From: Anaerolineae bacterium
GTDB lineage: Bacteria > Chloroflexota > Anaerolineae > Aggregatilineales > UBA2796
Assembly: GCA_025055255.1 (NCBI GenBank)
Contig: JANWYI010000008.1
Span: 23,065 to 69,548, forward strand
Direction of reading: 5' to 3'
Length of the DNA: 46,484 nucleotides
Positions 9,146 to 17,510 of this stretch are shown one piece after another. The notes beneath the pieces were generated by a model, which had not been told where the DNA came from, did no database searches, and was given only the letters and a program-made list of their open reading frames with translations. Every line of letters begins with the position of its first letter. Position 1 is the stretch's first letter. Made by a program: the position numbers and the translations under genes.

Positions 9146-9575
9146 CGATGTCCAGACAGTGAATGTACATGATCTTTGCGCCGTCAAACTCGACCGCTAA
9201 CTGACCTGGCGTGATGGTTATAGCGTGTGCGCTGAGCGCTGCAATAGTCTCATCTAGGTCTTCATCTTGCGTCGGCACAGCGATAATGCCCGGCTGCATT
9301 GGTAACTTTGGGTCGAGGACGCGGCGTGCCACGTCAAAGCTGGAACGCGTGATCTCGATAAACGAATGCAGCACATACCCAATCAGACTGAAGACTTGGC
9401 GCGGCAAGCGCGTCAGCTGGACTGTTGCGCTTTTGCGCGTGCCGATCAGCGAGACGACCAGCACGCTGACCACGAAGCCGACAAAAAAGCCTTCGAGATT
9501 GACGCGCGCCGTTGCGCCCATCCACACAATGCTCAGCAGGACTGACATGCTCACAATGTATGCAACTCGTCCCAC
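9072..9575 (-). CDS. mrpE: Na+/H+ antiporter subunit MrpE/MnhE
   Basis: A 167-residue subunit, with two N-terminal membrane segments (about 6-44) and a cytoplasmic half containing the MrpE patterns IEITRSSFDVARRVLDP and ALSAHAITITPGQLAVEF. The start is a GTG at 9575: GGAGG lies 7 bases upstream within the end of mrpD, and no ATG fits before the conserved region. Its last ~20 codons are duplicated just downstream. Acts in the Mrp complex, where E helps assembly and activity. Confidence 0.92.
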   Translation of the reverse strand: MGRVAYIVSMSVLLSIVWMGATARVNLEGFFVGFVVSVLVVSLIGTRKSATVQLTRLPRQVFSLIGYVLHSFIEITRSSFDVARRVLDPKLPMQPGIIAVPTQDEDLDETIAALSAHAITITPGQLAVEFDGAKIMYIHCLDIASAQTADQEQAARLKMLRTILGKA

Positions 9576-9578
9576 AAC

Positions 9579-11063
9579 TCAGCCTCCGAAAACTGCTCGA
9601 ATGTAGACTGTTGGATCGCCTAAGTCGGCAACCGTGCGCGTCGCTACATCAATCAACGGCGCCGCATAAATGCCGAAGATCACGCACAAGCTGATTAGAA
9701 AGAGCGGCGCGTACTGTGCGTCGCCGTACGGTTTTGCCTTCACGCCTTCATCAGGCGGCTGCTGGAAGAGCAGCGACCATGTGCCGATCATATACTGCAG
9801 CGTGATCAAGCCTGCTGCCACTGCCAAACCGAGCGCTAGCCAACCTTGTGCTTCGATGCCGCCTTGAATCAGCGCCACCTTACTGATGAAGCCGTTCAAC
9901 GGCGGAATGCCTGCCAATGCCATGCCGCCTAGCAAGTACAGGATACTGGTCAGCACCATGCCTTTGCCCACGCCGCCGATCTCGCGCTTGGTCGCCGTCT
10001 TGCCGTAGGTGCGGCTGCTGACCACGCCTGTCAGCATCAGTAACGCTGACTTGATGAACGAATGGTTCACAGCGTAGACCAAGGCGCCGACCAAAGCCAA
10101 TGGCGTTCCCCAGCCAATCGCTACCAAGATGAAGCCGATTTGTCCAAAAGTTGAATAGGCTAACATGCGCTTAGCGTCGTACGTGCGCAGCGCGCCTAGA
10201 CTGCCAAAAAAGATGCCGATCACGCCCAGTACCACCAACAAATTCTGAATGACAGGCGCTTCGGCAATGAACAACGTCGTGACCATGCGCATTAGACCGT
10301 AGACGCCAACTTTTACCACAACTGATGACAACACAGCGTGAACAGGCGTCGGCGCAGTGGTGTGGAAGTCAGGTTGCCAGAAGTGGAACGGAAAGACGGC
10401 GCTCTTGAGCAGGAAAGCGCAGGTGAGCATGACAGCAGCCGCTTGTGCTAGGAGTGGACGCTCGCCTGTTGCCAATTTTCGCGCAATGTCGGCAATGGTC
10501 AGCGTACCAAACGTTGTGTAGATGCTGCCGATAGCGAGCAGCAAGAAAAGCGAGCCCATTGCGCTGATGAACAGATACTTGATCGCCGCCTCTAAGCCGA
10601 GCCGATTGTCTGAGACTGCCACCAGTGCAGTTGACGAGACCACCATCAGCTCGATGAAGACGAACAGCGTGAAGATATCGCCTGTGTAGAGCGCGCCGCT
10701 CAAGCCGACGCCCATTGTGGCAAAAAGCGGCATGAAAGCAGGATACGTCACACATTTGTCTTTGCAGCCTAGCGTGTAGAGCAAGCCTGCCATGACTACA
10801 GTGGTCGCCATTGCTGCAAAGACCGCTGAGAGCTTGTCGGCTACGAAGACAATGCCGTAAGGCGGCGGCCAGCCGCCAAGCCGATAGATTTGCACACCTG
10901 ACTCGAAGTTTGCTGCGAGCAACAGCAGGCTACATAGCCACGCGATTACGCCGCCGCCAAAGATTAGCAGGTGCTGCAGCGTCCGATAGCGCCCGATCAA
11001 CAGTCCAAGCGCAGCGCACAGCAGTGGCACAAAGATCACGCCGATGAAAAGCGGATTGTCCAT
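9579..11063 (-). CDS. mrpD: Na+/H+ antiporter subunit MrpD/MnhD (NuoM/N-like)
   Basis: A 494-residue, roughly 14-helix membrane protein of the complex I antiporter-like family. Conserved polar features include the helix ending FVFIELMVVSSTALV (key Glu) and LKSAVFPFHFWQPDFHTTAPTPVHAVLSSVVVKVGVYGL (central Lys/His positions), with the second channel at YAVNHSFIKSALLMLTG. It is one of the two proton-translocating subunits of Mrp. The gene begins six bases after mrpC. It contains one of only three GGCC tetranucleotides I found in the window, at a Trp-Pro pair. Confidence 0.95.
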   Translation of the reverse strand: MDNPLFIGVIFVPLLCAALGLLIGRYRTLQHLLIFGGGVIAWLCSLLLLAANFESGVQIYRLGGWPPPYGIVFVADKLSAVFAAMATTVVMAGLLYTLGCKDKCVTYPAFMPLFATMGVGLSGALYTGDIFTLFVFIELMVVSSTALVAVSDNRLGLEAAIKYLFISAMGSLFLLLAIGSIYTTFGTLTIADIARKLATGERPLLAQAAAVMLTCAFLLKSAVFPFHFWQPDFHTTAPTPVHAVLSSVVVKVGVYGLMRMVTTLFIAEAPVIQNLLVVLGVIGIFFGSLGALRTYDAKRMLAYSTFGQIGFILVAIGWGTPLALVGALVYAVNHSFIKSALLMLTGVVSSRTYGKTATKREIGGVGKGMVLTSILYLLGGMALAGIPPLNGFISKVALIQGGIEAQGWLALGLAVAAGLITLQYMIGTWSLLFQQPPDEGVKAKPYGDAQYAPLFLISLCVIFGIYAAPLIDVATRTVADLGDPTVYIRAVFGG

Positions 11064-11069
11064 AGCGTC

Positions 11070-11417
11070 CTACCTGATCAGGTCGTCAATCTCGTCCGAG
11101 TCAACCGTTCTGAAGCGCCGCGAGGCGAGCACAATGAAGCTGAGCAAGAGCGTATATGTGCCGAAACTGATCACGATTGCTGTCAGGATGAGCGCTTGAA
11201 CAAGCGGGTCGCTAGACGTGCCACCGACTACGCGCCCTTGCTCATCCACGTAAGCAGGTACAGTGCCCTCAAAAGCACCTGCAGCCAACAGAAACAGGTT
11301 AATGGCAGTGAACAGGATGTAAAAGCCGAAGGCAGCCTTGATCAAATCGCGCCGCAAGAGCTGGTAAATGCCCATGCCGAACATGATGCCCGTTGCAATC
11401 GCAAAAAGGACGCTCAT
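11070..11417 (-). CDS. mrpC: Na+/H+ antiporter subunit MrpC/MnhC (NuoK-like)
   Basis: A 115-residue protein with three membrane helices, related to complex I subunit NuoK. The motif DPLVQALILTAIVISFG with its conserved region before helix 3 is clear, as is GIYQLLRRDLIKAAFGFYIL. The ATG overlaps the mrpAB stop by four bases, indicating coupling. Length matches the family. Confidence 0.94.
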   Translation of the reverse strand: MSVLFAIATGIMFGMGIYQLLRRDLIKAAFGFYILFTAINLFLLAAGAFEGTVPAYVDEQGRVVGGTSSDPLVQALILTAIVISFGTYTLLLSFIVLASRRFRTVDSDEIDDLIR

Positions 11418-14347
11418 AGCTTCTCCACTTCTTCCACTTTCGGTATCTCAACTGTCTGCGTTTTGCGCTTCTCCTCAGCCTCAACTTCCTTCGGCGAGGC
11501 AATCGCTTCCATAATTGCGCAGATTCCGCCAAGCACTGTCAGGCAAATGCCGATCTCAAAAAGCGTGGTCGAGGAGAACTTCAAGCCTGCAGGCAAGTTC
11601 AAGTCCTTTAGAAGCGTGATCGCGCCGAACTCACGCCCAAAAATGAACGGCAAAGCGCCGTTTGTGAAGGCGAGCGCCAAGCCTGCGCTGACAAAAAAGC
11701 GCGAACTCAGCCACGGCAAGCGCCGCTTGGTCTCTTGGTAGCCGAACACCACATACCACACAGCGACGCCTAGTCCAAGCACTACGCCTGCTGTAAAGCC
11801 GTCGCCCGGCGCTGAGCTGGCATACAGGATTTGTCCAATGGCGATGAGCGCTGAGAATGGCAAGACCAACAGCGCGCCAAAGCGCGTCAAGGGCGTAGAG
11901 ATGCGCGGCGTCGTGTTGACGGTTAGCTCAGCAGGCTCAGTTTCCGTCACTTCAAGATGGTTGCCGCGCTGTAGACGCCGCCAAATCTTGCCTGCTGGCG
12001 GACGAGTCAGCAGCGTGTAAACGGCAACAGAAGCCATGCCGAAGACTGTAATTTCGATCATGGTATCTATGCCACGAAAGTCAGTGATGATAGCTGCTGC
12101 GACATCGTTGATACCTGTCAGTCTCAAAGCGTTTTCGAGATGCCATTCAGCGACGCTTTGCCGCGAGGGGCGGTTAACAACGGCAGCAACGGCGAGAAAG
12201 GTGACCAAGCCGCCGATTGCGCTGGAGATAGCGATGTCACGCCAGACTTTGGGATGTCTCAGGCTGCGCTCAGTGCGATTGATGACTTTTTCGCGCTCTT
12301 TGGTGCTGGTCTTGGCGAGAATCAAGATGATCAGCACGGTCGAGAGCGTCTCAACGAGGAACTGGACAAGTGCAACGTCCGGTGCAGGCTCCAGCAAGAA
12401 CAAGCCGCCAATGCTGTAGCCTGCCACACCAAGCGAGAGCGCTGCAAGGATATGCCGCTTGATTAGGATGCTGGCAAAGGTAGCCACTAGCGAGATGATC
12501 AGCAGGACGATCTTCAGCATGTCTGCAGCGTCACGAAAGCTGATGTTGAGCCGCGCCCATCTGCTTGGCTCAACAATGCCAGAGGCGATTACGAACAAGA
12601 TCAAGGCGCTCAGCATGAAGAGCAAATAGAAGCGAATCTTGCCGTTTTGCAGCCTCAAGAGCAGGTCACCAAAAGCGTCTATGCTGTTCAAGATGGCACG
12701 ATAAACTTGCGGTCCGCTCGGCAGCGCAGGCAGGCGCAAGCTCAGCCAGTAGCGCCGTGCCAAGAAAATCACGAAGCCAATGCCGAGCGCCAATAGACTC
12801 AGCTGAAAAGCGCGATCCAGCTCGCTTGGCAACAGGTAGAGCTTGATCGGCTTGCCGAGCGCCGACTCGACCAATGGCTTGACGATTGGATCGATCAAGA
12901 AACTGAACAGAATGGAGCCAACTGCTAGAGTCGAAGGCGCCAGCAACATTGGGAATGGCGCATTGTGATGGTGCGATTGGTCTGCATGAGCGCTGTTGCT
13001 GTGTGTGTGACTTTCGTGCGCTGAGCCACTTGAAACTTGGACACGGTACTTGCCCATGAAAACGTCCCAGAACAAGATCAGCGCCATAGTCACGGTCAGC
13101 GCAGCCGCGAAGGTCACCACACCAAGTAGCACGTCCGCTGCAGGACTCTTTTCCATTGCTTTGAGCAGCACCTCTTTTGCCACAAAGCCGAAGAGCGGCG
13201 GCACGCCTGCCATTGAAAGTGCCGCAATGCCTGTGGCAACAGCAAAGCCTCGCATTTTTGCCTGCAAGCCGCCAAGCTCGTCAAGGTTGCGCGTGCCAAC
13301 GCTGTGATCAACTGCGCCGGCAATCAAAAAGAGCGCACCTTTGTAGAGCGCGTGCGCCAAAATGCCGACAAGTGCTGCCATCAGTCCGTAGCTGCTTGGC
13401 AAGCCAATCAGCGCGACCAGTGCGCCAAGCCAGCTGACCGTTGAGAAAGCCAAGCACGCTTTCAGGTCTCGCTGGCGAATCGCCCAGAAAGCGCCAATGA
13501 ACATGGTCAGCATGCCAATTGTCAGCAGACCGCCTGTCCATAGGTCGTTGTTGCCTAAAACAGGATAAAAGCGCAGCAGCAGATACACGCCTGCCTTAAC
13601 CATTGTAGCCGAGTGCAAGAAGGCACTGGCAGGCGTCGGCGCAGCCATGGCGTTCGGCAGCCAGAAGTGGAACGGAAACTGTGCGCTTTTGGTGAATGCG
13701 CCGAGCATCAGCAGGATGACAATTGGTACGAATGCAGCGTGGTCGCGCAGCACATTGCCGCTGTTCAGGATTGCACTGATCTCATAGCTGCCCGCTACAG
13801 CGCCTACAAACATCAAACCGAGCAGCAGTGCCAAGCCGCCGCTGCCCGTGACGATCAACGCCATCATCGCTCCGACGCGCGCACTGCGCTCCTTGCCTTT
13901 GAAGCCGATCAGTAGGAACGAGATTACTGAGGTCAGCTCCCAAGCGATGAAGAGAGTTAGCACATTGCCTGCTAGAACGACACCTAGCATTGCGCCACTG
14001 AACGCCATCATCAGCATCAAAAAGCGTCCTGCTTGCTCAGGTGACTCGAAGTAAGAGCCCGTGTAAAGCATCACCAACGCGCCGACGCCTGTGACGATCA
14101 GTGCAAACAGAAGCGCTAGACCGTCTAGGTAAAACGTCAAGTTGAGCTTCAGACTCGGTACCCACTCAAAACTGCGCTCAACAGCGCCTGCGCTGATCGT
14201 TGGTGCATAGGTGACAAAAAACAGGAACAGCGCAACTAAGACGGTCGCCATTAGGCTGCCGAGCGCAGGCGCGCTGAGACGTCTGCTCAGAGGCATTGCT
14301 GCCGCAGCAAGCGCAAAAGGCAATCCAATTGCTAGTGCAATATCCAT
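11414..14347 (-). CDS. mrpA: Na+/H+ antiporter fused subunits MrpA+MrpB
   Basis: A 977-residue fusion. Residues about 1-780 are MrpA (NuoL-like): IAWELTSVISFLLIGFKG, KSAQFPFHFWLPNAMAAPTPASAFLHSATMVKAGVYLL and the C-terminal MrpA part ending near DTMIEITVFGMASVAVYTLL. Residues about 800-977 are MrpB, recognised by SSAPGDGFTAGVVLGLGVAVWYV. Some Mrp operons keep A and B as separate genes; others fuse them, as here. A His-rich loop (about residues 440-463, seven His in 19 residues) interrupts the MrpA part. The complex exchanges Na+ (or K+) for H+ across the membrane. Starts 20 bases after prs. Confidence 0.95.
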   Translation of the reverse strand: MDIALAIGLPFALAAAAMPLSRRLSAPALGSLMATVLVALFLFFVTYAPTISAGAVERSFEWVPSLKLNLTFYLDGLALLFALIVTGVGALVMLYTGSYFESPEQAGRFLMLMMAFSGAMLGVVLAGNVLTLFIAWELTSVISFLLIGFKGKERSARVGAMMALIVTGSGGLALLLGLMFVGAVAGSYEISAILNSGNVLRDHAAFVPIVILLMLGAFTKSAQFPFHFWLPNAMAAPTPASAFLHSATMVKAGVYLLLRFYPVLGNNDLWTGGLLTIGMLTMFIGAFWAIRQRDLKACLAFSTVSWLGALVALIGLPSSYGLMAALVGILAHALYKGALFLIAGAVDHSVGTRNLDELGGLQAKMRGFAVATGIAALSMAGVPPLFGFVAKEVLLKAMEKSPAADVLLGVVTFAAALTVTMALILFWDVFMGKYRVQVSSGSAHESHTHSNSAHADQSHHHNAPFPMLLAPSTLAVGSILFSFLIDPIVKPLVESALGKPIKLYLLPSELDRAFQLSLLALGIGFVIFLARRYWLSLRLPALPSGPQVYRAILNSIDAFGDLLLRLQNGKIRFYLLFMLSALILFVIASGIVEPSRWARLNISFRDAADMLKIVLLIISLVATFASILIKRHILAALSLGVAGYSIGGLFLLEPAPDVALVQFLVETLSTVLIILILAKTSTKEREKVINRTERSLRHPKVWRDIAISSAIGGLVTFLAVAAVVNRPSRQSVAEWHLENALRLTGINDVAAAIITDFRGIDTMIEITVFGMASVAVYTLLTRPPAGKIWRRLQRGNHLEVTETEPAELTVNTTPRISTPLTRFGALLVLPFSALIAIGQILYASSAPGDGFTAGVVLGLGVAVWYVVFGYQETKRRLPWLSSRFFVSAGLALAFTNGALPFIFGREFGAITLLKDLNLPAGLKFSSTTLFEIGICLTVLGGICAIMEAIASPKEVEAEEKRKTQTVEIPKVEEVEKL

Positions 14348-14367
14348 AGGCTGAACTTTCTAGGTGG

Positions 14368-15387
14368 TCACTCGTCGAAGAGTTCGCCAACGCTACGTCC
14401 TTCATGCGCACGTCTGATTACTTCACCAAGCAGCGGCGCTACACTCAGGACAGTCATGTTGGGCAAACGTTTTTCGGGCGGGATAGGCAGAGTGTTTGTG
14501 GTCACAATTTCTTTGATGGGTAGCTTAGAGAGCCGCTCAACAGCTGAGCCGCTCAAGACGGCGTGCGTGAAGGCAACGTAGACATCGCGCGCACCGTTAT
14601 CCAGCACTACATTGACAGCGTTTACCATACTACCTGCTGTATCACACTCATCATCAATGATGATCACGTCCATGCCTTCTACGTCGCCGATCAGACTCAT
14701 CACTTCCGTCTTATCTCGATTGCCGATGCGTCGCTTTTCAACCACTGCTAACGGCATGTCCAGCTTTTGAGCGTAGTTGCGTCCTTTCTTGGCAAAGCCA
14801 AGATCAGTGCTGACGACCGAAGCATTGGTGAGACCTTTCTCGGCAAAATAATCACTGATCAAGTGAAAGGCAGTTAAGGCGTCGCCAGGGATGCTGAAGA
14901 AACCTTGAATCTGCGGCGCGTGCAAGTCAATTGTAATGTATCGGTCGGCGCCTGCCACTTGGATCATATCTGCGATTAAGCGTGCTGTGATCGGCACGCG
15001 CGGCTGATCTTTTTTATCGCTGCGTCCGTAACTGTAGTAAGGAATGACAACAGTGATACGTCCAGCTGAGTCGCGTTTCAAGGCGTCAATCGTGATCAGC
15101 ATTTCCATGATGTTGTCGTTGACGGGCGAACACATGCCTTGCACGAGATAAACATCCTGTCCGCGCACTGAGCTGCGCAGCTTGACAAAGATATTCTCGT
15201 TAGAGAAGCGCTGCACTTCGCATGTGCCGAGCGGTATCTTCAAGTACTCGGCAATTTCTTGCCCTAGGTACGGGTAGTGTGAACCAGCGTACAGCTTAAT
15301 CTCGCCGTACTGACCGGGCGCTGCTTTGTAACCTGTCTCAGAAGGCGTGTATTTCGTGCCGGGCACTCTGCGCGATTTTGTGGTCAT
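14368..15387 (-). CDS. prs: Ribose-phosphate pyrophosphokinase (PRPP synthase)
   Basis: Makes PRPP from ribose 5-phosphate and ATP for nucleotide, His and Trp synthesis. The 339 residues include the flexible loop YGRSDKKDQPRVPITARLIADM, the metal-site phrase DLHAPQIQGFFSIPGD, and the PRPP-binding loop IIIDDECDTAGSMVN. A ~25-residue N-terminal extension makes it longer than the usual ~315. The ATG at 15387 is chosen because AGGGGA lies just upstream; the frame stays open to 15417. First gene of the prs-mrp-era operon. In this genome nucleotide and ion genes are co-transcribed without obvious functional link. Confidence 0.95.
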   Translation of the reverse strand: MTTKSRRVPGTKYTPSETGYKAAPGQYGEIKLYAGSHYPYLGQEIAEYLKIPLGTCEVQRFSNENIFVKLRSSVRGQDVYLVQGMCSPVNDNIMEMLITIDALKRDSAGRITVVIPYYSYGRSDKKDQPRVPITARLIADMIQVAGADRYITIDLHAPQIQGFFSIPGDALTAFHLISDYFAEKGLTNASVVSTDLGFAKKGRNYAQKLDMPLAVVEKRRIGNRDKTEVMSLIGDVEGMDVIIIDDECDTAGSMVNAVNVVLDNGARDVYVAFTHAVLSGSAVERLSKLPIKEIVTTNTLPIPPEKRLPNMTVLSVAPLLGEVIRRAHEGRSVGELFDE

Positions 15388-15462
15388 AGAGCTTCCCCTG
15401 CGCGGCGGTCGCACCACCCTTGCGCCTTAGGCACGCCGCGCTCTTTTCCATGAGTGGCAGCT

Positions 15463-15468
15463 ATTATA
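15463..15468 (-). promoter_or_regulatory. -10 box for the prs-mrp-era operon
   Basis: A perfect TATAAT on the minus strand (15468 to 15463), 75 bases before the prs ATG. No good -35 hexamer stands at 16-18 bases; the region around 15485-15491 is GC-rich. The spacing fits a short 5' leader. Confidence 0.45.
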
Positions 15469-15638
15469 GCTTAAGGCATTTCAGGAGCAGCATAGCCAAT
15501 CTAGGCAGGCTTTGATAGCCTTAACATAGCAGACATGCTGCAGAGCAAAAGTTCATCGTTGCATGTGGCTCTGGCACGGTAGCAGCGCAAAGCAGCAAAG
15601 TCTCACGTTTTGCTAAGCAGTTTGTGCATTTCGTCCAA

Positions 15639-15681
15639 TTGACTTTCCAAAGCCGCTCATGTTACGCTGCAGAAAACGTTT
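15639..15681 (+). promoter_or_regulatory. Promoter and LacI-type operator of the sugar ABC operon
   Basis: TTGACT (15639-15644) and TACGCT (15663-15668) are 18 bases apart, a plausible though weak sigma-70 pair. Immediately downstream the palindrome AAACGTTT (15674-15681) sits at the expected start point; a central CG flanked by A/T is the usual core of LacI-family operators. The operon encodes a LacI-type regulator (16483), so repression at this site is the simplest reading. The rest of the 312-base gap (15388-15699) holds the prs -10 and nothing else I recognise. Confidence 0.45.
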
Positions 15682-15699
15682 ACAAACTTTTTTACTGAG

Positions 15700-16470
15700 A
15701 TGACGAATCCGCTGCTGTATATTGACCACATTAGCAAGTCGTTCGGCGCTGTGCGCGCGCTGCAAGAGATCACTTTTGGCGTCAACTACGCTGAAATTGT
15801 AGCGCTAGTTGGCGATAACGGCGCGGGCAAGTCCACGCTTGTGAAGATTATCTCAGGTGCGCTCACGCCCGATAGCGGCAAATTATGGTTAGAAGGGCGT
15901 GAGATGCATTTTCGCCGTCCTGCTGATGCGATCCGCGAAGGCATTGAGACGGTTTATCAGCATCTTGCGCTTATAGAAGAGCTAGACGTTGCTGACAACA
16001 TCTATCTGGGACGCGAAATTGTGAGTGGTGGTCTGCTGGGCAAGCTGGTTGGCTGGTTGGATCGTCCGCGTATGCGGCACTTGACCAAACAGGCGATCAG
16101 CCAGCTACACATCAAAATTCCTGCGCCCAATCGTTCTGTGCGGCGTCTCAGTGGTGGACAGCGTCAAGCGGTTGCCATTGGACGTGCCATTACATGGGGA
16201 CACAAATTACTGATCCTTGATGAGCCCACAGCAGCGCTCGGCGTTGAGGAAACTGAGCAAGTGCTATTGACCATTGAGAAACTGCGCGATGAGCAAGGGC
16301 TGAGCATGATTGTTGTGAGCCACAACATGCAGGATGTCTACCGTATCGCTGATCGTGTAGTTGTCTTACGGCAAGGTCGGCATGTGGCGACGCTGAACAA
16401 GTGTGAGACGACGCCGCAAGAGATTGTTGCCTACATTACAGGTGCCAAAAGCAAGGTTCAGCTTGCCTGA
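15700..16470 (+). CDS. Sugar ABC transporter ATP-binding protein (single-domain, FrcA-like)
   Basis: Energises sugar import. In 256 residues it has Walker A GDNGAGKSTLVKI (37-49), the signature RRLSGGQRQAVAIGRA, Walker B LLILDEPTAALG and the switch His in IVVSHNMQDVYRI. It resembles one half of RbsA/XylG; the single-domain form is like FrcA of fructose systems, acting as a homodimer. First gene of the operon, followed 12 bases later by the LacI regulator. No strong ribosome site is visible before the ATG. Substrate is inferred from neighbours: a pentose or ketose. Confidence 0.9.
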   Translation: MTNPLLYIDHISKSFGAVRALQEITFGVNYAEIVALVGDNGAGKSTLVKIISGALTPDSGKLWLEGREMHFRRPADAIREGIETVYQHLALIEELDVADNIYLGREIVSGGLLGKLVGWLDRPRMRHLTKQAISQLHIKIPAPNRSVRRLSGGQRQAVAIGRAITWGHKLLILDEPTAALGVEETEQVLLTIEKLRDEQGLSMIVVSHNMQDVYRIADRVVVLRQGRHVATLNKCETTPQEIVAYITGAKSKVQLA

Positions 16471-16482
16471 GGAACGGCGCAA

Positions 16483-17496
16483 ATGGCGACGATTAAGGAC
16501 ATTGCACAACTAGCTGGCGTCTCGCTTGCCACAGTCTCGCGCGTGATCAATCAAACAGGCAACGTCAGCCCTGCGCTGCGCGAGCAGGTTTTGGCGGCAA
16601 TGGAAACGCTCAACTATCAGCCAAACGCACCTGCGCGTAGTCTAAGGCGGCGCGAAACTCGGCTGATCGGCTTGCTGATACCGCAGCTCAATCATCCTTT
16701 CTTTGGCACTTTGGCGTATGCGATTGAGCGCTTCCTGTTCGCTGAGGGTTTCCGCATTCTGGTCTGCAGCGCTGAGGAAGATGCTGACCGCGAAGTCGAA
16801 TACACACAACTGCTCACGCGCCAGCGCGTAGACGGCGCCATCGTCGCACCAACAGGTCTGGCGCTCGACTGGGCGAAGTACTTTGTACATGCCAATATTC
16901 CAATTGTCTTAATTGACCGAAACCTGCCCGACATTGCAGCGAGCCGCGTCATGGTTGATAACTGGCAAGGTGGTTATCAAGGCGCCATGCACTTAGTTGA
17001 GCTGGGACATCGGCGTGTGGGCTTGATCAGCGTCTCGCGCCATAGCCAAGCCATTCGAGAGCGCCTACAGGGCGCTATGCAGGCGCTGCATGAGCACAAT
17101 GTAGCCTATGAGGTCTACGAACCGAGCGTTGAGACGTTACAACAATACGACCTAGGCTTTCAGGCTGCGCTCAAGCTACTGAGCCAACAGCCGCGACCGA
17201 GCGCGATCTTCGCCTTGACCGATGTAGCGGCGATTGGCGTGATGCACGCTGCTGTCAGCCAAGGCTTGGCTGTGCCAAGCCAGTTAAGCGTGATCGGCTT
17301 TGACGGCATTGAGCTGGGCGCTTACCTCATCCCTGCGCTGACAACAGTTGCGCAGCCGATTGAGCAGCTTGGTTACAAGGCTGCAGAGGTACTGCTGCGG
17401 CGTGTCGGTCGCGTGCAGGCTGAGCATGAGCACATCGTCCTACCAACTCAGCTGATTGTGCGCGCTAGTACAAGTATGCCGTTGCTCGCAGAGTAG
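16483..17496 (+). CDS. LacI-family transcriptional regulator
   Basis: A 337-residue repressor with the N-terminal LacI helix-turn-helix TIKDIAQLAGVSLATVSRVI (3-22), hinge helix NAPARSLRR and a periplasmic-binding-protein-like effector domain (LIGLLIPQLNHPFF to IGFDGIELGAYLIPALTTV). It lies between the ATPase and permease genes of the sugar operon (GAGGAA ribosome site, 12-base gap), so it very likely senses the transported sugar and controls this operon, perhaps through AAACGTTT at 15674-15681. Confidence 0.92.
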   Translation: MATIKDIAQLAGVSLATVSRVINQTGNVSPALREQVLAAMETLNYQPNAPARSLRRRETRLIGLLIPQLNHPFFGTLAYAIERFLFAEGFRILVCSAEEDADREVEYTQLLTRQRVDGAIVAPTGLALDWAKYFVHANIPIVLIDRNLPDIAASRVMVDNWQGGYQGAMHLVELGHRRVGLISVSRHSQAIRERLQGAMQALHEHNVAYEVYEPSVETLQQYDLGFQAALKLLSQQPRPSAIFALTDVAAIGVMHAAVSQGLAVPSQLSVIGFDGIELGAYLIPALTTVAQPIEQLGYKAAEVLLRRVGRVQAEHEHIVLPTQLIVRASTSMPLLAE

Positions 17497-17510
17497 TTGA
17501 GGAAGTCACC

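Noticed and set aside
10971-11741. A 256-codon open frame on the plus strand across mrpD, mrpC and mrpAB
   Set aside because: It crosses three clear, overlapping antiporter genes on the opposite strand and encodes no recognisable domain.
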